Positions 26,501-37,215 of a stretch of DNA of 64,000 nucleotides are shown here, in pieces. Each line of letters opens with the position of its first letter. Position 1 is the first letter of the stretch. The translations under genes were made by a program, and so were the position numbers. Source of the stretch: Hyparrhenia diplandra (taxonomy: Eukaryota > Streptophyta > Magnoliopsida > Poales > Poaceae); NCBI GenBank assembly GCA_015847255.1, contig JADLZK010007779.1:186001-250000 (forward strand), read 5' to 3'. Under the pieces are notes generated by a model. It worked only from the letters and a program-made list of their open reading frames with translations. It searched no databases and had not been told where the DNA came from.

Positions 26501-27130
26501 TAGATTGTTACCAAGTTACAACACATTATTAGCAGTACTTCTGTACCTTCCTCACAGTTGCCTGCTCCCCTAAGAACTAGATTCAGGACTCCTCAGGTCG
26601 ATAATGGCTGCCTGCCTAACTCTTTTGGCTGCATATATTTGAGACTGAAAGGATGGAGGAGATAGATGGATACAAACGCATAAAGTCTTCCATTGATCGA
26701 CAGTGGTGTACATATACAATGTAATCTCTAGGAAAATGCCACTAACAAACGCATAAAGTCTTCCATTGTGGGTATTTTTGTTGCCACCCGAATACGATCT
26801 TTAGGAGTACGTCTATTAAGTTGTAAACCTGGACGCATATGCAGTATCACGTCACGCAGGACACAAGTTTTCCATGGATGGAACTGTGAGCCTTGCTCTA
26901 ATAACAGAGAATAATCATAGATGGATCATTATGAATTTTTTCAAAAGCAAGGGGGAAGTATATTAAAACTTGCACAGTATATACCCAAATTACAAATGGA
27001 AAATCTTAAATAATAGAATATATTACCATTTTCCACATTACTCTTCTCCAATGACTTTGCTCGTTGATGTTCCGCAAAAAAAATGACTTTGCTCAATGCA
27101 GCATTTCTTTAGATAGAGCCTTGTTGAATG

Positions 27131-27472
27131 CTGAAACCATGGTACTAGTTTTATGCCAAGGCGAACATTTAAACCCAACACACTGGACATGGTACAAGAT
27201 CCAATGTTCTAGGCCTAATCCAAAATGCATCTGAAGCAATGAAAGAACATCGACAGTTGCACTGCTAGGTACGACATAGGCTGCAGAATATATCATCACT
27301 CCATCCCTTGGCACATCATGATGAATGTTTGATTTCCTCTCCATGACCATGGATGATAAGAACGACGATGACCTGGACTTACTCGAATAGGCCTGTTTGT
27401 GCAAAAAACCGACAGAAAAATGTGGATACCGACACCAGTAGTGTGTGCGTCCTTATGCGAAGTGCCTAGGCG
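27131..27472. other. Spacer between tandem block and hAT element
   Basis: The stretch contains a minus-strand open frame (about 27,093-27,404) without recognisable motifs or a second copy for comparison. I see no promoter or splice signals and do not call a gene. Confidence 0.35.
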
Positions 27473-28314
27473 CAGGGGCGGATTTGGGCCTAAGGCCTTT
27501 GGGGCCATGGCCCTAGTCGGGCCCAAAAAAAAAAATCTTTAGGATATCAACATATTTTCGGCCTGGCCCAAGTGTTGGGCCAAAATTGTTAGCCCAGGGA
27601 ACACAGCAGTCCAAAACTCTAGAGAGAAAGAGAGGAAATCCAATCGTCACCGCTACCGCACCCGTAGGAATTAGGAAACCCAATCGCCGCATTTCGCTCG
27701 CGCGTGACGTAGCGTGGCTTCTTTCTTCGACCGCGCGGCGTAGGAGTCCAACGTGAGAGTGCGCGATGCCGGACCGCCCCCGCCCGCTGCCGCGCCTGCC
27801 CTCGAGTCCGGCCGCTCGCGGTCAAGCCAAGGGCCAAGCGGCCAACCCTAGTCGGCTACTCCCGGTAGTCCTGGGTAAGTCGACAAATTGTAATCTCTCT
27901 TTTCCCCAACTGAACTGTTGCCTTCCAGTTTCTAAAGTTCTAATTTTTAATCTCTTATTGAACTCTTCCAGATCTTGTAGGAAATTAGGAATCAAATGAA
28001 GAGGAGTGCATGCACAAGTAGAACCACAACCAGAAGTGCCGATCAATGCTAGTGACGATGACATTGTTGATGAAGATATGATAGGTGAGACACATCTAAA
28101 TCATTACGTAAGTCTGTTAGCATTTTTCATGTTTCTATCAACTATATTGTGGATTTAAGTATGGAAGTAAGATATAATCTAAATTTATACATTTATAAAT
28201 AAATTTTGTTATCTATCGGTATTAAACCCGTTATGGGCGGTATTTGGCCTGATGCGAAGCGCTACCTGTATTTTGATAGCGGCCCTAGGCGTCAAAAGTT
28301 CATAGCTCCGCCAC
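27473..28314 (+). mobile_element. Non-autonomous hAT-like DNA transposon
   Basis: The left end CAGGGGCGGA and right end TCCGCCAC are imperfect inverted repeats of the CAGNGGCGGA type common in plant hAT elements. GCCTAGG occurs on both sides (27,464-27,470 and 28,315-28,321), a probable 7-8 bp target duplication. Inside is a GC-rich leader and a short acidic frame, INASDDDIVDEDMIG (about 28,042-28,086), resembling the N-terminal part of hAT transposase reading frames. No dimerisation domain or catalytic region follows, so the element cannot move by itself. Confidence 0.7.
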
Positions 28315-28617
28315 GCCTAGGAGAACCCTTCCCCTCCACAAATTGGCCTTCTACTGGTGAAATCGCGTGTCGTTGGAAGTCTTCAAGTCGTCACTTTGGA
28401 AACGCCGCTACTTGGCGCGCCTCCTCAACCATGACGGCGCCATGGTGGACCCATGGGAGCACCGACCTCCCAATCGATGGAGCACGACACAGATCCAATG
28501 GCGACGGTGGCTCATCATCCCATCCTATCCATGGAGGGGCTCAATTTGTACCCCCGACAGTGCCCCATCCCATTTGCCTCCCCCTGTTTCCCTCATGGCG
28601 TGGTTGTAGTGGATTTT

Positions 28618-29075
28618 GTATGTTGCAACAGTTCTTGTTGAGGATGTTGCAACATGTATTTCTCGATGTTGCAGTTGTTATTTTTGAGCTGTTGCAACAT
28701 GTTTTTTCTTTGTTTGTTTGAAAAATTGATTTTTAAGAGATGTTACAACAAGTTTTTTCCGATGTGTACAACTGTAGATTTGTTATGTTGCAATATATGT
28801 TTGCTGGATGTTGAAATATTCCATTTCAAGATGTTACAACATGTTTTGTTTCATGTTGCAAATGTCTATTTTGACATGTTGCAACATGTTTTCATAGATG
28901 TTGCAACAGTCATTTTAAGGTGTCTCAACAACTGATTTTCGAGATGTTGCAGCGTCTATCTCCCCTGGCTAGTTGTGGCTTGGCTCTGCGCCAGGCGCTG
29001 CCAACAAAGGCTTTGCCACAGCCAGCCTTGAAGCAGCAAGCATGTTGTAGTAGTCTTTTCGATGTTGCAGCATGT
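28618..29075. repeat. Degenerate array of TTGCAACA palindromes
   Basis: At least ten copies of TGTTGCAACA or close variants occur in under 460 bp (for example 28,618, 28,649, 28,693, 28,868 and 28,898), mostly as ATGTTGCAACATGTTTT with spacing of about 20-45 bp. Open frames through the array are a by-product of the repeat. Such clusters could be subterminal repeats of a Mutator-like element, but I find no terminal repeats. Confidence 0.65.
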
Positions 29076-30089
29076 TTGTTTCATTTTTTGTAGTGGGTTG
29101 TGTCCCACGTTGCGTCGTTCGATGCTACAGTTGGGGAACAGATCTTTCGTGTTGGGGGGGGGGGAGGGGTTCGTGGGGCTAGGGGCATGACGTGGGCAAA
29201 TCAGCGTAGGCCTTGGTTTGGATGCGGGACCGAGATGCGGTGGAGATACGTCCGGGGATGCACGTCCGGTGCAGCGGGAGGATGCGAGAGATGTGTCGGG
29301 CGGGGCGATAGGCCGTCGCGGGGAGGTGGGCTTGGGCATCCAACGCGACTCAATCCCTTTGGACGTCCGCGCCAGCGTCACCCCAAAAAATAGGCTAGTT
29401 TTGAGTGGCAATGCGCATTGGCAAATGTCTCTAACAATCACATTTTTATAGGCTGCCCATGTGTACCATGTGTATGGGACGCCGATTCTTATGAACCATG
29501 TCTCTGACAATAAGAGTTTTTTTTACAGTGGTTGGGAAAGTACCGTTCATACCTTTAGGTACCTTTAATTTTTCTAGTTTGTAACTAATTAATTGATAAA
29601 GTTTATTTATGAAATGTAATTTATACTATAGAGGATATTTTGGTAATCGAGGTTGTGCCAAGATCCTCTCATCTCACGTGCTACCTTTTGCCACCGCCAC
29701 AACAGGTGCCGCCATTGGCGCTTCTCCCTCAGTGGCTCTGCCACCTGCTGCTTGAAGGCGTTCCTTCCTCGAGTAATGGATTCAGAGCATGGAGGCATTC
29801 ATGGTCTGCCCGCTGGGTTTGAGATTCACAGTAAGAGATGGTCTATCCAAATGTCCAGTTACTTGTATTTCTGCATTTTTTACTCTGTTCTCTTCTTGGT
29901 CGTGTGCTTAGCTAGCTATGTTGCTGTGGTGCCTGCTCCGATCTGAAATTGCGGGAAAATCAGCCATTGCAAAATTTTGCTGAAAATAAAAAGCGAGCCT
30001 CCAAAAGTAATTTTGTATTAGTGTCCTAAATTCACCAACAGTATAATTATTCCGAAAATGGTAGATGTGCTCTGAATTGAAATTAGCAA
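29076..30089. other. No gene recognised
   Basis: A G11 run at 29,155, a GC-rich stretch to about 29,390 and then AT-rich sequence. The longest minus-strand frame (28,956-29,510) is low-complexity Pro/Ser/Arg and runs into the repeat array, so I treat it as spurious. Confidence 0.4.
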
Positions 30090-32655
30090 TGTAACACCCT
30101 AGGTATTAAGCATCTCATTATCATGTGCATTGCATAGCATGATCATCATTTCATGCATAATAGTGCAACTAATGATCTTTTGTCATCAACTTGCTCCAAT
30201 GCATTCTTGTTTGCTATAATGTTGTTTCAGACCTAAACTATGCTTAGATACATTAATGACATAATTTAGGACCATGCTTGAGCTTCTAAATCTTTTTGGA
30301 AGTTATTTGAGAAATTACTCTAGAGCTTTTTATCTTTTTGAGTCATTTTGAAACTCCTTTCAAAAGTGCTTGATAAAGTGGTTTTTAGCCAAAGTGTTCC
30401 ATATATGAAATGTTGTACTTTTTATGTAGAACAAAAAGTCTTCAACGTGTTCTTGTGAAAAGGCTTGGAAAATGTCCAAAGAGTGCAAACCATTCGAGTG
30501 CCATTTCAATTTTGAAATTGTTTTAAGTATTTTGTTAACTCTCGATTTTTGCCCCAAAAGTCAATTTTCCCCACCGACTTTGAATTTGTGCCATTGCAGA
30601 CTTTTGAAGCTTATGTAATTCTGAGCAACCGGTATAGAAAGTTTTTCCAAATTCGCACGGATCTCGAGATATTGATCGAAACAGTTTCAAATGCGAGGGA
30701 GTGGGGATACCTATTGGCCGCCGCGCTGCCGACTGGTCCCGCCACCCTGTCCCTGCGCCGCGTGCGGCGTGGGCGACGCCCGATGCCGATGTACGGCTCA
30801 GATTGGCCTGTTCGACGGGCGCCCCCTGCCTTATAAGCTGCGCAATGGATTGCCCTAACCCTAGCACGCGATTCGAGCGCAGTGGCACGCTTCCCGTGCT
30901 TCCCAAGCCACCGCCGTGAGCTCCACCGCCGCCCGCGCCGCGCGCGTTCCACCGCCATTCTTCCACCAAACCTCACCAAAATGAATCCCTAGCTCCGCCT
31001 AGCCTTGCTCTATCTTTTTCCATCGTCGAAACAAGGTAAAATCCGAGGTAAAGGCACCATTTCCGCGTTCCCGTCCGCCCGGCGCCCAAACCGCCATCGC
31101 CGCCGCTGCGCCCGAGCTCGCCGTTGAGCAATAGATCGATCTTAGGATCTTGTTACCGTGCAATGTTCTAGCTTGAGTCAATATGGTTCGTGGTTTGATG
31201 CCTTGAGTTGGCGAACCACGACCTCGCCGTCGTCTTTGTTCGTCGCCGCCGCCATGCATGCGTGTGGTTCGAGCTCGTCGTAGCTCCATTGAGTTTGTTT
31301 TGTCCATGCATGTCTTCGTTGAGTCGAGTAGATTCGAGAATGGGGTTTGTTTCACCATGCTTCTCCCCTGGAACGGCTCAACGCCGCCGAGCCGCACCAC
31401 CGCCGCCGTCGCCGTCGTTTTTCGTCGATTTTAGTTCGAACAAAGCAAATCAATCGGTTTGTCTCGTCGAGTAGAACAAGATGGTATACTTGGTTGCACG
31501 ATTTGATCCCCCGCTGGCATGGATCCGCCATCGACCCGCTGCCGCGCGCGGTCCCTGTTTCGTGTCAGCGACCGCAGGACCCGGTTATCAGCCGAATTTT
31601 CTTTTTTTCCAGAAATGCTTGTAATTAATGTTGTAAAATTCATATCTCGGTCATGTTTGCATGTTTTTGATTGAAACAAGTTTTTCCATGCTTGTTAGAT
31701 GATAATCTACAGTAGAAAAATATGAAACCCTAATTTTTTACGGTTTTCATATATGTTTATATTTAAGTCCATAAATGCCTTGAAAATGAGAAAAATGTAT
31801 CTTTTAATTGGTGCATGATAAAAATATGCTTTTACAAAATGTTCTTGTTTTTGTGAGTAGAGTCTAGGAAAAATAATATGCATGGTATGTTCTATGGAAG
31901 AAATGTGATATCTTATGTATGTGCTATTTAATGTATTTTTTTGGGAAAACCATAGAAAAAGATTTGTTAGGGTTTTGATGTGAGAGTTTTGTGGCTTGTT
32001 GTGATGCGGTAAAGTAGCCTTTCATAATCATAAATCTGTTGTCGACACTTTTCATAGTACAAAGTATTTTCATGCCATGTTTTAGCACCTTCGATGAATT
32101 TTGTATTGGGTAGTGTGAGCATGAATTTGCTGTGAACATTTTATGGTAGTCTACATAGACAAAAGTAGGATGCTCCTGTAGTTGTTGTAGATTTTTTTCT
32201 GAGGTGTTTGCATATTTATGAATTTTCAGTTGCAAGGAAAATGCCTTAGAAATGCATGGAAATGTTATAATAATAATTCTTGGATGATGGACTATTTGTT
32301 CCTAGCATGTTTAAGACATGTTGGTATGGTTATCTTGCTGGTTGAGTATTGTTATGAAACTAGTGTAATTCTAGGTTCATATTTAGAGTGTGCTTGTGTA
32401 GTGTTTACTTGGTGATTGTCATTTCATGTAATTTAGTTCATCCTTTTGAAACACTTTAAAGCAGAAAATGTGTGTATATTCGAAGAAAATGTTGATGTAT
32501 TCTTATGAAACACTTTGAAGCAGAAACTGGTAACCCTTAGTGTGAACTCAGAGGTCAGTGTTCTTTGTCTTTTGCCTTCTTCAGAATTCTTGAATTCAGA
32601 TTTGTGAAGGAAATGTGTGGGAGTGATAACTACAAGAACCAAAATATAATTTTTA
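30090..32655 (+). mobile_element. LTR of a Ty3-type retrotransposon, solo or truncated
   Basis: The segment begins TGTAACACCCTAGG, the start typical of Ty3/gypsy (chromovirus) LTRs in grasses. A TTATAAG promoter box lies at 30,831-30,837, followed by GC-rich leader sequence. There is no gag, pol, or methionine-tRNA primer site after it, so it is a solo or broken LTR. The right end is a guess: similarity of texture fades near GGGAGTGATAACTACAAGAA at 32,610-32,640, and I find no matching AGCAA target duplication there. Confidence 0.5.
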
Positions 32656-33098
32656 ATGGCTCCCAAACAGAACAATTTGGAACGTAAACTTGTGTCGACA
32701 GATTTTTAAGATGTCTTATTAACATGTTATTAGTCTACATATGCGACAATAGATTATAAATAAATATATACACCCACTCTAAACATGTAGACGTTGCAAA
32801 CAACATATATAACCGAACTCATTACAGTAGTAAACATGTAGTAGACACCATTTAACTGAATGCATTACAGTAGTATGGGTTGTTTCACTGAACCCAACAG
32901 AAACTGAATTCAGGTTACATTACATCAAACACATTCACACGCTGGTTTCAAAGAAAAAGAATTCCACACAGTACTAGATTGATGGACACAGGCATATATG
33001 GCATCTTTTTTTTTGAACATATACAAGCAGAAAAGGGAAACAAAAACTAGCTCTGTGAGCTCCAGAAATATATTAACCACGACCCATGCAGCCTCTTC
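32656..33098. other. Likely 3' flank/UTR of the lectin-type pseudogene
   Basis: AT-rich sequence between the LTR and the minus-strand stop codon. It has a T9 run near 33,007 but no other gene. The part nearest 33,098 would be the 3' untranslated region of the minus-strand gene. Confidence 0.35.
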
Positions 33099-35414
33099 TT
33101 AGTCCTCATCATTGCTAAGGGGTTCTTCTTTGGTTTCGAACGTGATATTTGAAGTCTTAACACCAAGATACATGCCATCAGTGAATTCCTGGATAACCTC
33201 CTTCCCATTGATCAAAACATCCCTCTGCGTGTATGAGAAGGGAATGTTACAGACACCATTTGATCCGATGGCTCTTACAGTCACTTTGGTCATTGGGGGG
33301 ACATTAACAGAAATGTCTCTGGTAACTTGCATTTCTTTAGCATTGGCTTTCCCCCAGGTATATCCTCCACTGAATTCAGCGCTAATATCGATTTCCTCTT
33401 CAGCGAAAAATGGGATCCCGCACTCAAGAGTGACATCGACGCAGACCTTCGCTGAAACAGTAGCACTCCAGGTAGACTCCACTCTGTCTATCCACGTGAA
33501 AGCTAAAGTGGTTGGGTTAGGTACACTAGTGCCGTTTTTGACAGTTTGGCTATGAAGGCCATCAATACTTGTGGTATACATCCTAGCTTCACTCAGGCGA
33601 AAATCAACATTGTAGATCTCTCAGGTAAGAACCGGTTCAGAGCACTGCACTTTTGCTTCATTTGTGATGGAGTCAACAGAAGCATTGAAGCCCCTTTCCA
33701 ACCAACGGTTGGTAAAATTCGTACAGAAACGGTTGTTGCCCAAGTTTTGGAGAGCAATGATGAAGTCGTCATTCCCATGGGTAGTGGTCACAGCCCTAAA
33801 TAGTGTGTTACGGTTGTTGTGGGTTGTGTCATCTGAATCAGCAAAGACCCAGTATGGGCCGCACCTCCAAAACAAGCCAAAATGGTCAGATTTTATACGG
33901 ACGACTCCATCATCATTGGTGAAAGTAGCATGCAACACTCTTGGATCTCCAATATCTTCTCCTAAAAATCGAAGAGGTTTAAAGTGTTTGCCCTGCCAGT
34001 CGAAATCTACCCCCCGCAAGGAAAGACCCGTTGTCGCCTTTGAGAGCAATATATGAAGGCAACTGCTTCTGGTGCGACACATGAATGACAGTGAAGGCAT
34101 CAATGAGACTGCCGCCATCTTGACGATCGGCTTCATTGTCTTGGTGTGATGCTATATGCATGTAGGAGGGTATGGATGTGGATGACACAGTACAAGCATA
34201 TTTTCCAAGCTTGGAATGGAGGAACCTGTCATGCAAGTATAAACAAAAAAAATATTGAAAACACACGAAATATTTACTCGTCTTGTGTAATAAAAATGTT
34301 AAAAAATTTCCTTTCCTGAATGATGAATGAATGTAGATAAAAAAAAACAAACATGGTCTAAACAAACATGGCTAGAGGATCTGGATGACTAAGGGCTGGA
34401 TTCAAATCTCTAATCCTATAGGGATTCCCAAATTTTTCTTGGACTTTCCATTCATCCCTGAGTTTGCCTTCCTCTTCTTCTAAAATATATAGCATGCCTA
34501 AGTAACTAAGGGTAGAGCTGAGACTTGGGTTGTGCCATTTCAGGGCGGGCCATGGCACAGTATTTTAGCATGTCCCAAAGCATGCAAGGAACGACATGAG
34601 ATATTTTCAGACATGCCAACACGACATAACATGAAAGCGAGGGCCTTGCCCATCCATAAGATCTTGGCACGATAGACTACATGGCCCTATGTGCATTTTG
34701 GACCGGCATGGTATGAAAACAGCACATAATAAACACATCTAATTCTTGAATTTACTATGAAAATCATTCAAATCTTTCATAAGAATAGTATATAGAAAAT
34801 ATATCCTTATTTTATATCACAAGCGAACAGAGAAAACTAGCTAACAAAGATATTTTGAGGATCGGCCTTTGCCAGCATGGCAGGCGTGTCCACATTCCAT
34901 GTGACGTGCTTACGTTTCTCAAATCAAAATAAAATATAAGAAACCAATTAACAGAAGTACTGTATATCTACATGTATGTATATATGTATATATATAGTAT
35001 GTAAACCTGCACGTGGAGCCGTCTTCTGCTTGCTCGCCGGCGACGGGGATGAGCTTGTGCAGGGTGCAGGACGGATTGGACATGTCTTCCTCGGGCTCAT
35101 GGGCGGTGCCAATGACCCAGCTAGCACTGCCGCCGCTGCCAGGAAGCACGCGCTGTTGGGGCACCCAGTACTTGTTGCTGTAGCAACACCGGACGTGCAC
35201 AAACCCCCTCGTGCTTCTCGGACGTCTCCAGGTAGAATCTGCAGCGCGGGTCCATGATGCCGCCGTCGCCAAGCTCGATCACGCTGCCGCCGGCGTGGTA
35301 GTCGTGCACGGACCGCAGGTAACTCTTGTCATGCTTTGACGAGCGGAGAGCCACGCACCTTGGCAACGCCGAAACTGCTGTGGAGGACATTATATGTTTA
35401 TTAGGAATTCTCAC
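33099..35414 (-). pseudogene. Amaranthin-lectin/aerolysin-like fusion (Hfr-2 type), broken
   Basis: Two exons on the minus strand: 35,414-35,007 and 34,225-33,099, joined by GT..AG sites with matching phase. Alternative start codons are 35,414 and 35,390. Exon 1 and the first half of exon 2 carry two agglutinin (amaranthin) domains; cues are RCCYSNKYWV and HEPEEDMSNPSCTL in the first and DHFGLFWRCGPYWVFADSD in the second. From about residue 330 of roughly 500 comes an aerolysin-type pore-forming domain (EFSGGYTWGKANAKE). This architecture is known from wheat Hfr-2, a Hessian-fly-response gene; a defence role is inferred by homology. Three lesions are visible: one base too many in a C run at 35,204-35,208, likewise at 34,010-34,015, and an in-frame TGA at 33,623-33,621. 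It is not expected to give a full product unless these are sequence errors. Confidence 0.8.
34226..35006 (-). other. Intron of the lectin-type pseudogene
   Basis: The donor GTTTAC follows position 35,007 and the acceptor TGACAG precedes 34,225 on the minus strand. The splice falls after the second base of an arginine codon and restores the reading frame on the far side. The 781-bp intron contains no recognisable gene; GGGCGGGCCATGGCAC near 34,541 and the following sequence look like unclassified repeat. Confidence 0.6.
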
Positions 35415-35522
35415 AGATTAATGCTGCTGGCAACCTAGCTGATCCTGCTGCACACGTAACTGCTGCTCAGTACGTGTTCAGGGTTTTGTGTGGGTGTCCA
35501 TCAGTCTGTGAAGCCGGACAGG

Positions 35523-35530
35523 TATTTATA
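35523..35530 (-). promoter_or_regulatory. TATA box of the lectin-type pseudogene
   Basis: On the minus strand TATAAATA lies 109 bp before the ATG at 35,414, leaving room for a 5' untranslated leader of about 80 nt. It is the best core-promoter motif upstream of this gene. Confidence 0.65.
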
Positions 35531-35598
35531 GGTAGTTAGCTAAGCGTGCGGGGCCAGCCCAACCCGGGGCGCAGTCAAGTGCAACACCGACCGCCGGT

Positions 35599-36363
35599 GG
35601 CCGGATCCCGGTGGCAAGGCGATTGATTCGGCATTGCATTGCATATGGTGCCGGAAACGCGAGGACGACTGCATGCAAGGTGTATATATGCTGCCAACTC
35701 ATCCTTGGTAGTGATTGATTCGGCATGAAACCGGTTATGCAGGACTTTATCCTTGGTTGGATGGATTTCCACCGGCCGGCTCATATATGAAACTGGCTGC
35801 TGGGCGAGCAAGGGCAAGCTGCTGTCGTCCAACTCAACAATCTTATCTGTCGGGCAGTATAACTATTTATGTCTGTTTTCTTTGAACCAATAAGATTTTT
35901 TGCTTGTTCATGACGGTTTTGGTTACTCTCGGTGATCATATATGGACAGGAATAGTTGACGTCTATCCTGTGGGTCTATTTTTTGGCCATCAGGATTATG
36001 CCATTATTAAGGTAGTTATACTGCCCGAGTAACCAAAACCGTCAGGAACAAGCAAAGAATCTATTGGTTGAAAGAAAACCGACATAAATAGTTACTGCCC
36101 GACAGATAAGATTGTGGACTTGGATGGCAACAGGTTGTCCTTGCTCGCGTGGCGGCTGGTTTCATACATGAGCCGGCCGGTGGAAATCCAACCAAGAATA
36201 AGGTCCTGTATAAACCGGCTTCATGCCGAATCAATCACTATACCCGGATCGGACCACCGGGGACCCTTATGAGTTGGCAGCATACACATGGCATGCAGCC
36301 GTCCTCGTGTTTCACGCACCATCCAATGCACAATGCCGAATCTATCACCACTGGGATCGGGCC
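35599..36363. repeat. 765-bp foldback (inverted repeat)
   Basis: The left arm 35,599-35,928 is the diverged reverse complement of 36,027-36,363, with a loop of about 98 bp. Matching pairs include CTTATCTGTCGGGCAGTA with TACTGCCCGACAGATAAG, GACGGTTTTGGTTACTC with GAGTAACCAAAACCGTC, and GATTGATTCGGCATG with CATGCCGAATCAATC. The arms differ by scattered changes and short indels, so the hairpin is not brand new. It begins about 70 bp upstream of the TATA box of the lectin-type gene. No coding sequence is inside. Confidence 0.85.
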
Positions 36364-36854
36364 ACGTACCATAGACCCTAGCTAGCTTATGAGTTGGCTG
36401 CGTACACACGGCAGTCATTGTAGGCTGCCGTGTATGACAGCATATGACAGTGTGGCAATCCTATAACTATCTGGTTGACAACCGGGAGACGGCGCCTTTT
36501 TACTCTTGATAAGAACGAAAATGCAACTGACATCAATTAATTCAAAGAAACCGAAAATGTAACTGGCTCATGAGCACGACGTCGTGGGCGTGGTCACCAG
36601 CTCCCAAACCTCAACTGCCCACGCTCCTTTTTTCAAATTCAAATCTAAACCGAGCTTGTCTGCCCACGCGCCTTGTCTGCCTTGTTCCACGTGCAACATC
36701 ATCCATGTCAGCAGGCTTACACCAACAGACATCGTGTTATCACTCGCACCATGCAATGCCGAATCAAATCACCATACCTACGTCCTACAGGGCTAGGACG
36801 TCGACTGGCCCCAGATGCATGGACCAAAAACTTAGCACGCCTGGTCTTGACATA

Positions 36855-37087
36855 CTCCCCTTTTGTTTGAAAGTGTCACTTTTGTTTCCGCATCATCTTG
36901 TTTGATCACTCGTCTTATTCAATTTTTTTTTATAAATATTATTAATTTTTATGACTTATTTTATCATTAGAGATACTTTAATAATTATTTATTTAATTTA
37001 TTATTTGCACAAATGTTTTGAATAAAATGAATGGTCAAGTTCGATAACCAAAAGTAAAAAACGACACTCTCAAAGGGACGAAGAGAG
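36855..37087. mobile_element. Stowaway-like MITE
   Basis: Ends CTCCCCTTTTGTTTGAAAGTG and CACTCTCAAAGGGACGAAGAGAG are imperfect inverted repeats with inner GTGTC/GACAC pairing, flanked by TA (36,853-36,854 and 37,088-37,089). The interior is very AT-rich. It is 233 bp and non-coding. Confidence 0.7.
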
Positions 37088-37215
37088 TATCAATCATAAA
37101 TGCTATATATAGTATTCTGACATGTCCATGCTATACTATTAGACATATGCATGCTGCGAAACATAGGCGTATCACGTGGATCTCGATGCTGATGGACTGA
37201 TATTATGATATAGAT

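Larger units (their letters stand above)
1..27130. repeat. Degenerate complex tandem-duplication block (about 17 core relics)
   Basis: The whole stretch is built from diverged copies of one non-coding core of roughly 0.9 kb. Each core reads, in order: a TGATAGGCACCAATGA-like start, a TGGCAGGAGGATAACCTATTC block, a CCTAGAAAGAAAACCATACAT block, a TATATAGAGAGAGCTC block, TGTTGGTTCTTTACTTRTGTT, AATGAGCACATGGCTAGT, and a GCTGGTTCCATCAGCAGGTTG tail. Anchors of the AACCATACAT block lie near 961, 3640, 5851, 7427, 8810, 9781, 10722, 11632, 13309, 15202, 15990, 18258, 19052, 20437, 22098, 23563 and 24884. Reading frames differ from copy to copy, so I do not call genes. No terminal inverted repeats or LTRs bound the core. 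A decayed host gene or kinase-cluster spacer is the likeliest origin; an unclassified transposon is possible. Confidence 0.8.
19860..27130. repeat. Super-unit 2 of an approximately 8.7-kb tandem duplication
   Basis: Collinear with 11,160-18,260 at offsets of 8.1-8.9 kb. It carries core relics anchored near 20,437, 22,098, 23,563 and 24,884, the kinase 3'-flank copy, and a MITE at 23,291-23,546 that is absent from super-unit 1 and so inserted after the duplication. Frames seen in one copy (for example 22,903-23,247) are broken in the other. Confidence 0.75.

Noticed and set aside
1..27130. CRISPR-like or satellite array
   Set aside because: Units are long, diverged and unequal, with no constant short repeat and unique spacers; this is plant DNA.
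28206..28721. 171-codon plus-strand open frame
   Set aside because: It spans the end of the hAT element, unrelated sequence and the TTGCAACA array. It has no family motif, and its tail is repeat-encoded Leu/Phe/Cys.
28956..29510. 184-codon minus-strand open frame
   Set aside because: Pro/Ser/Arg low complexity from GC-rich DNA, running into the repeat array; no conserved motif or promoter.
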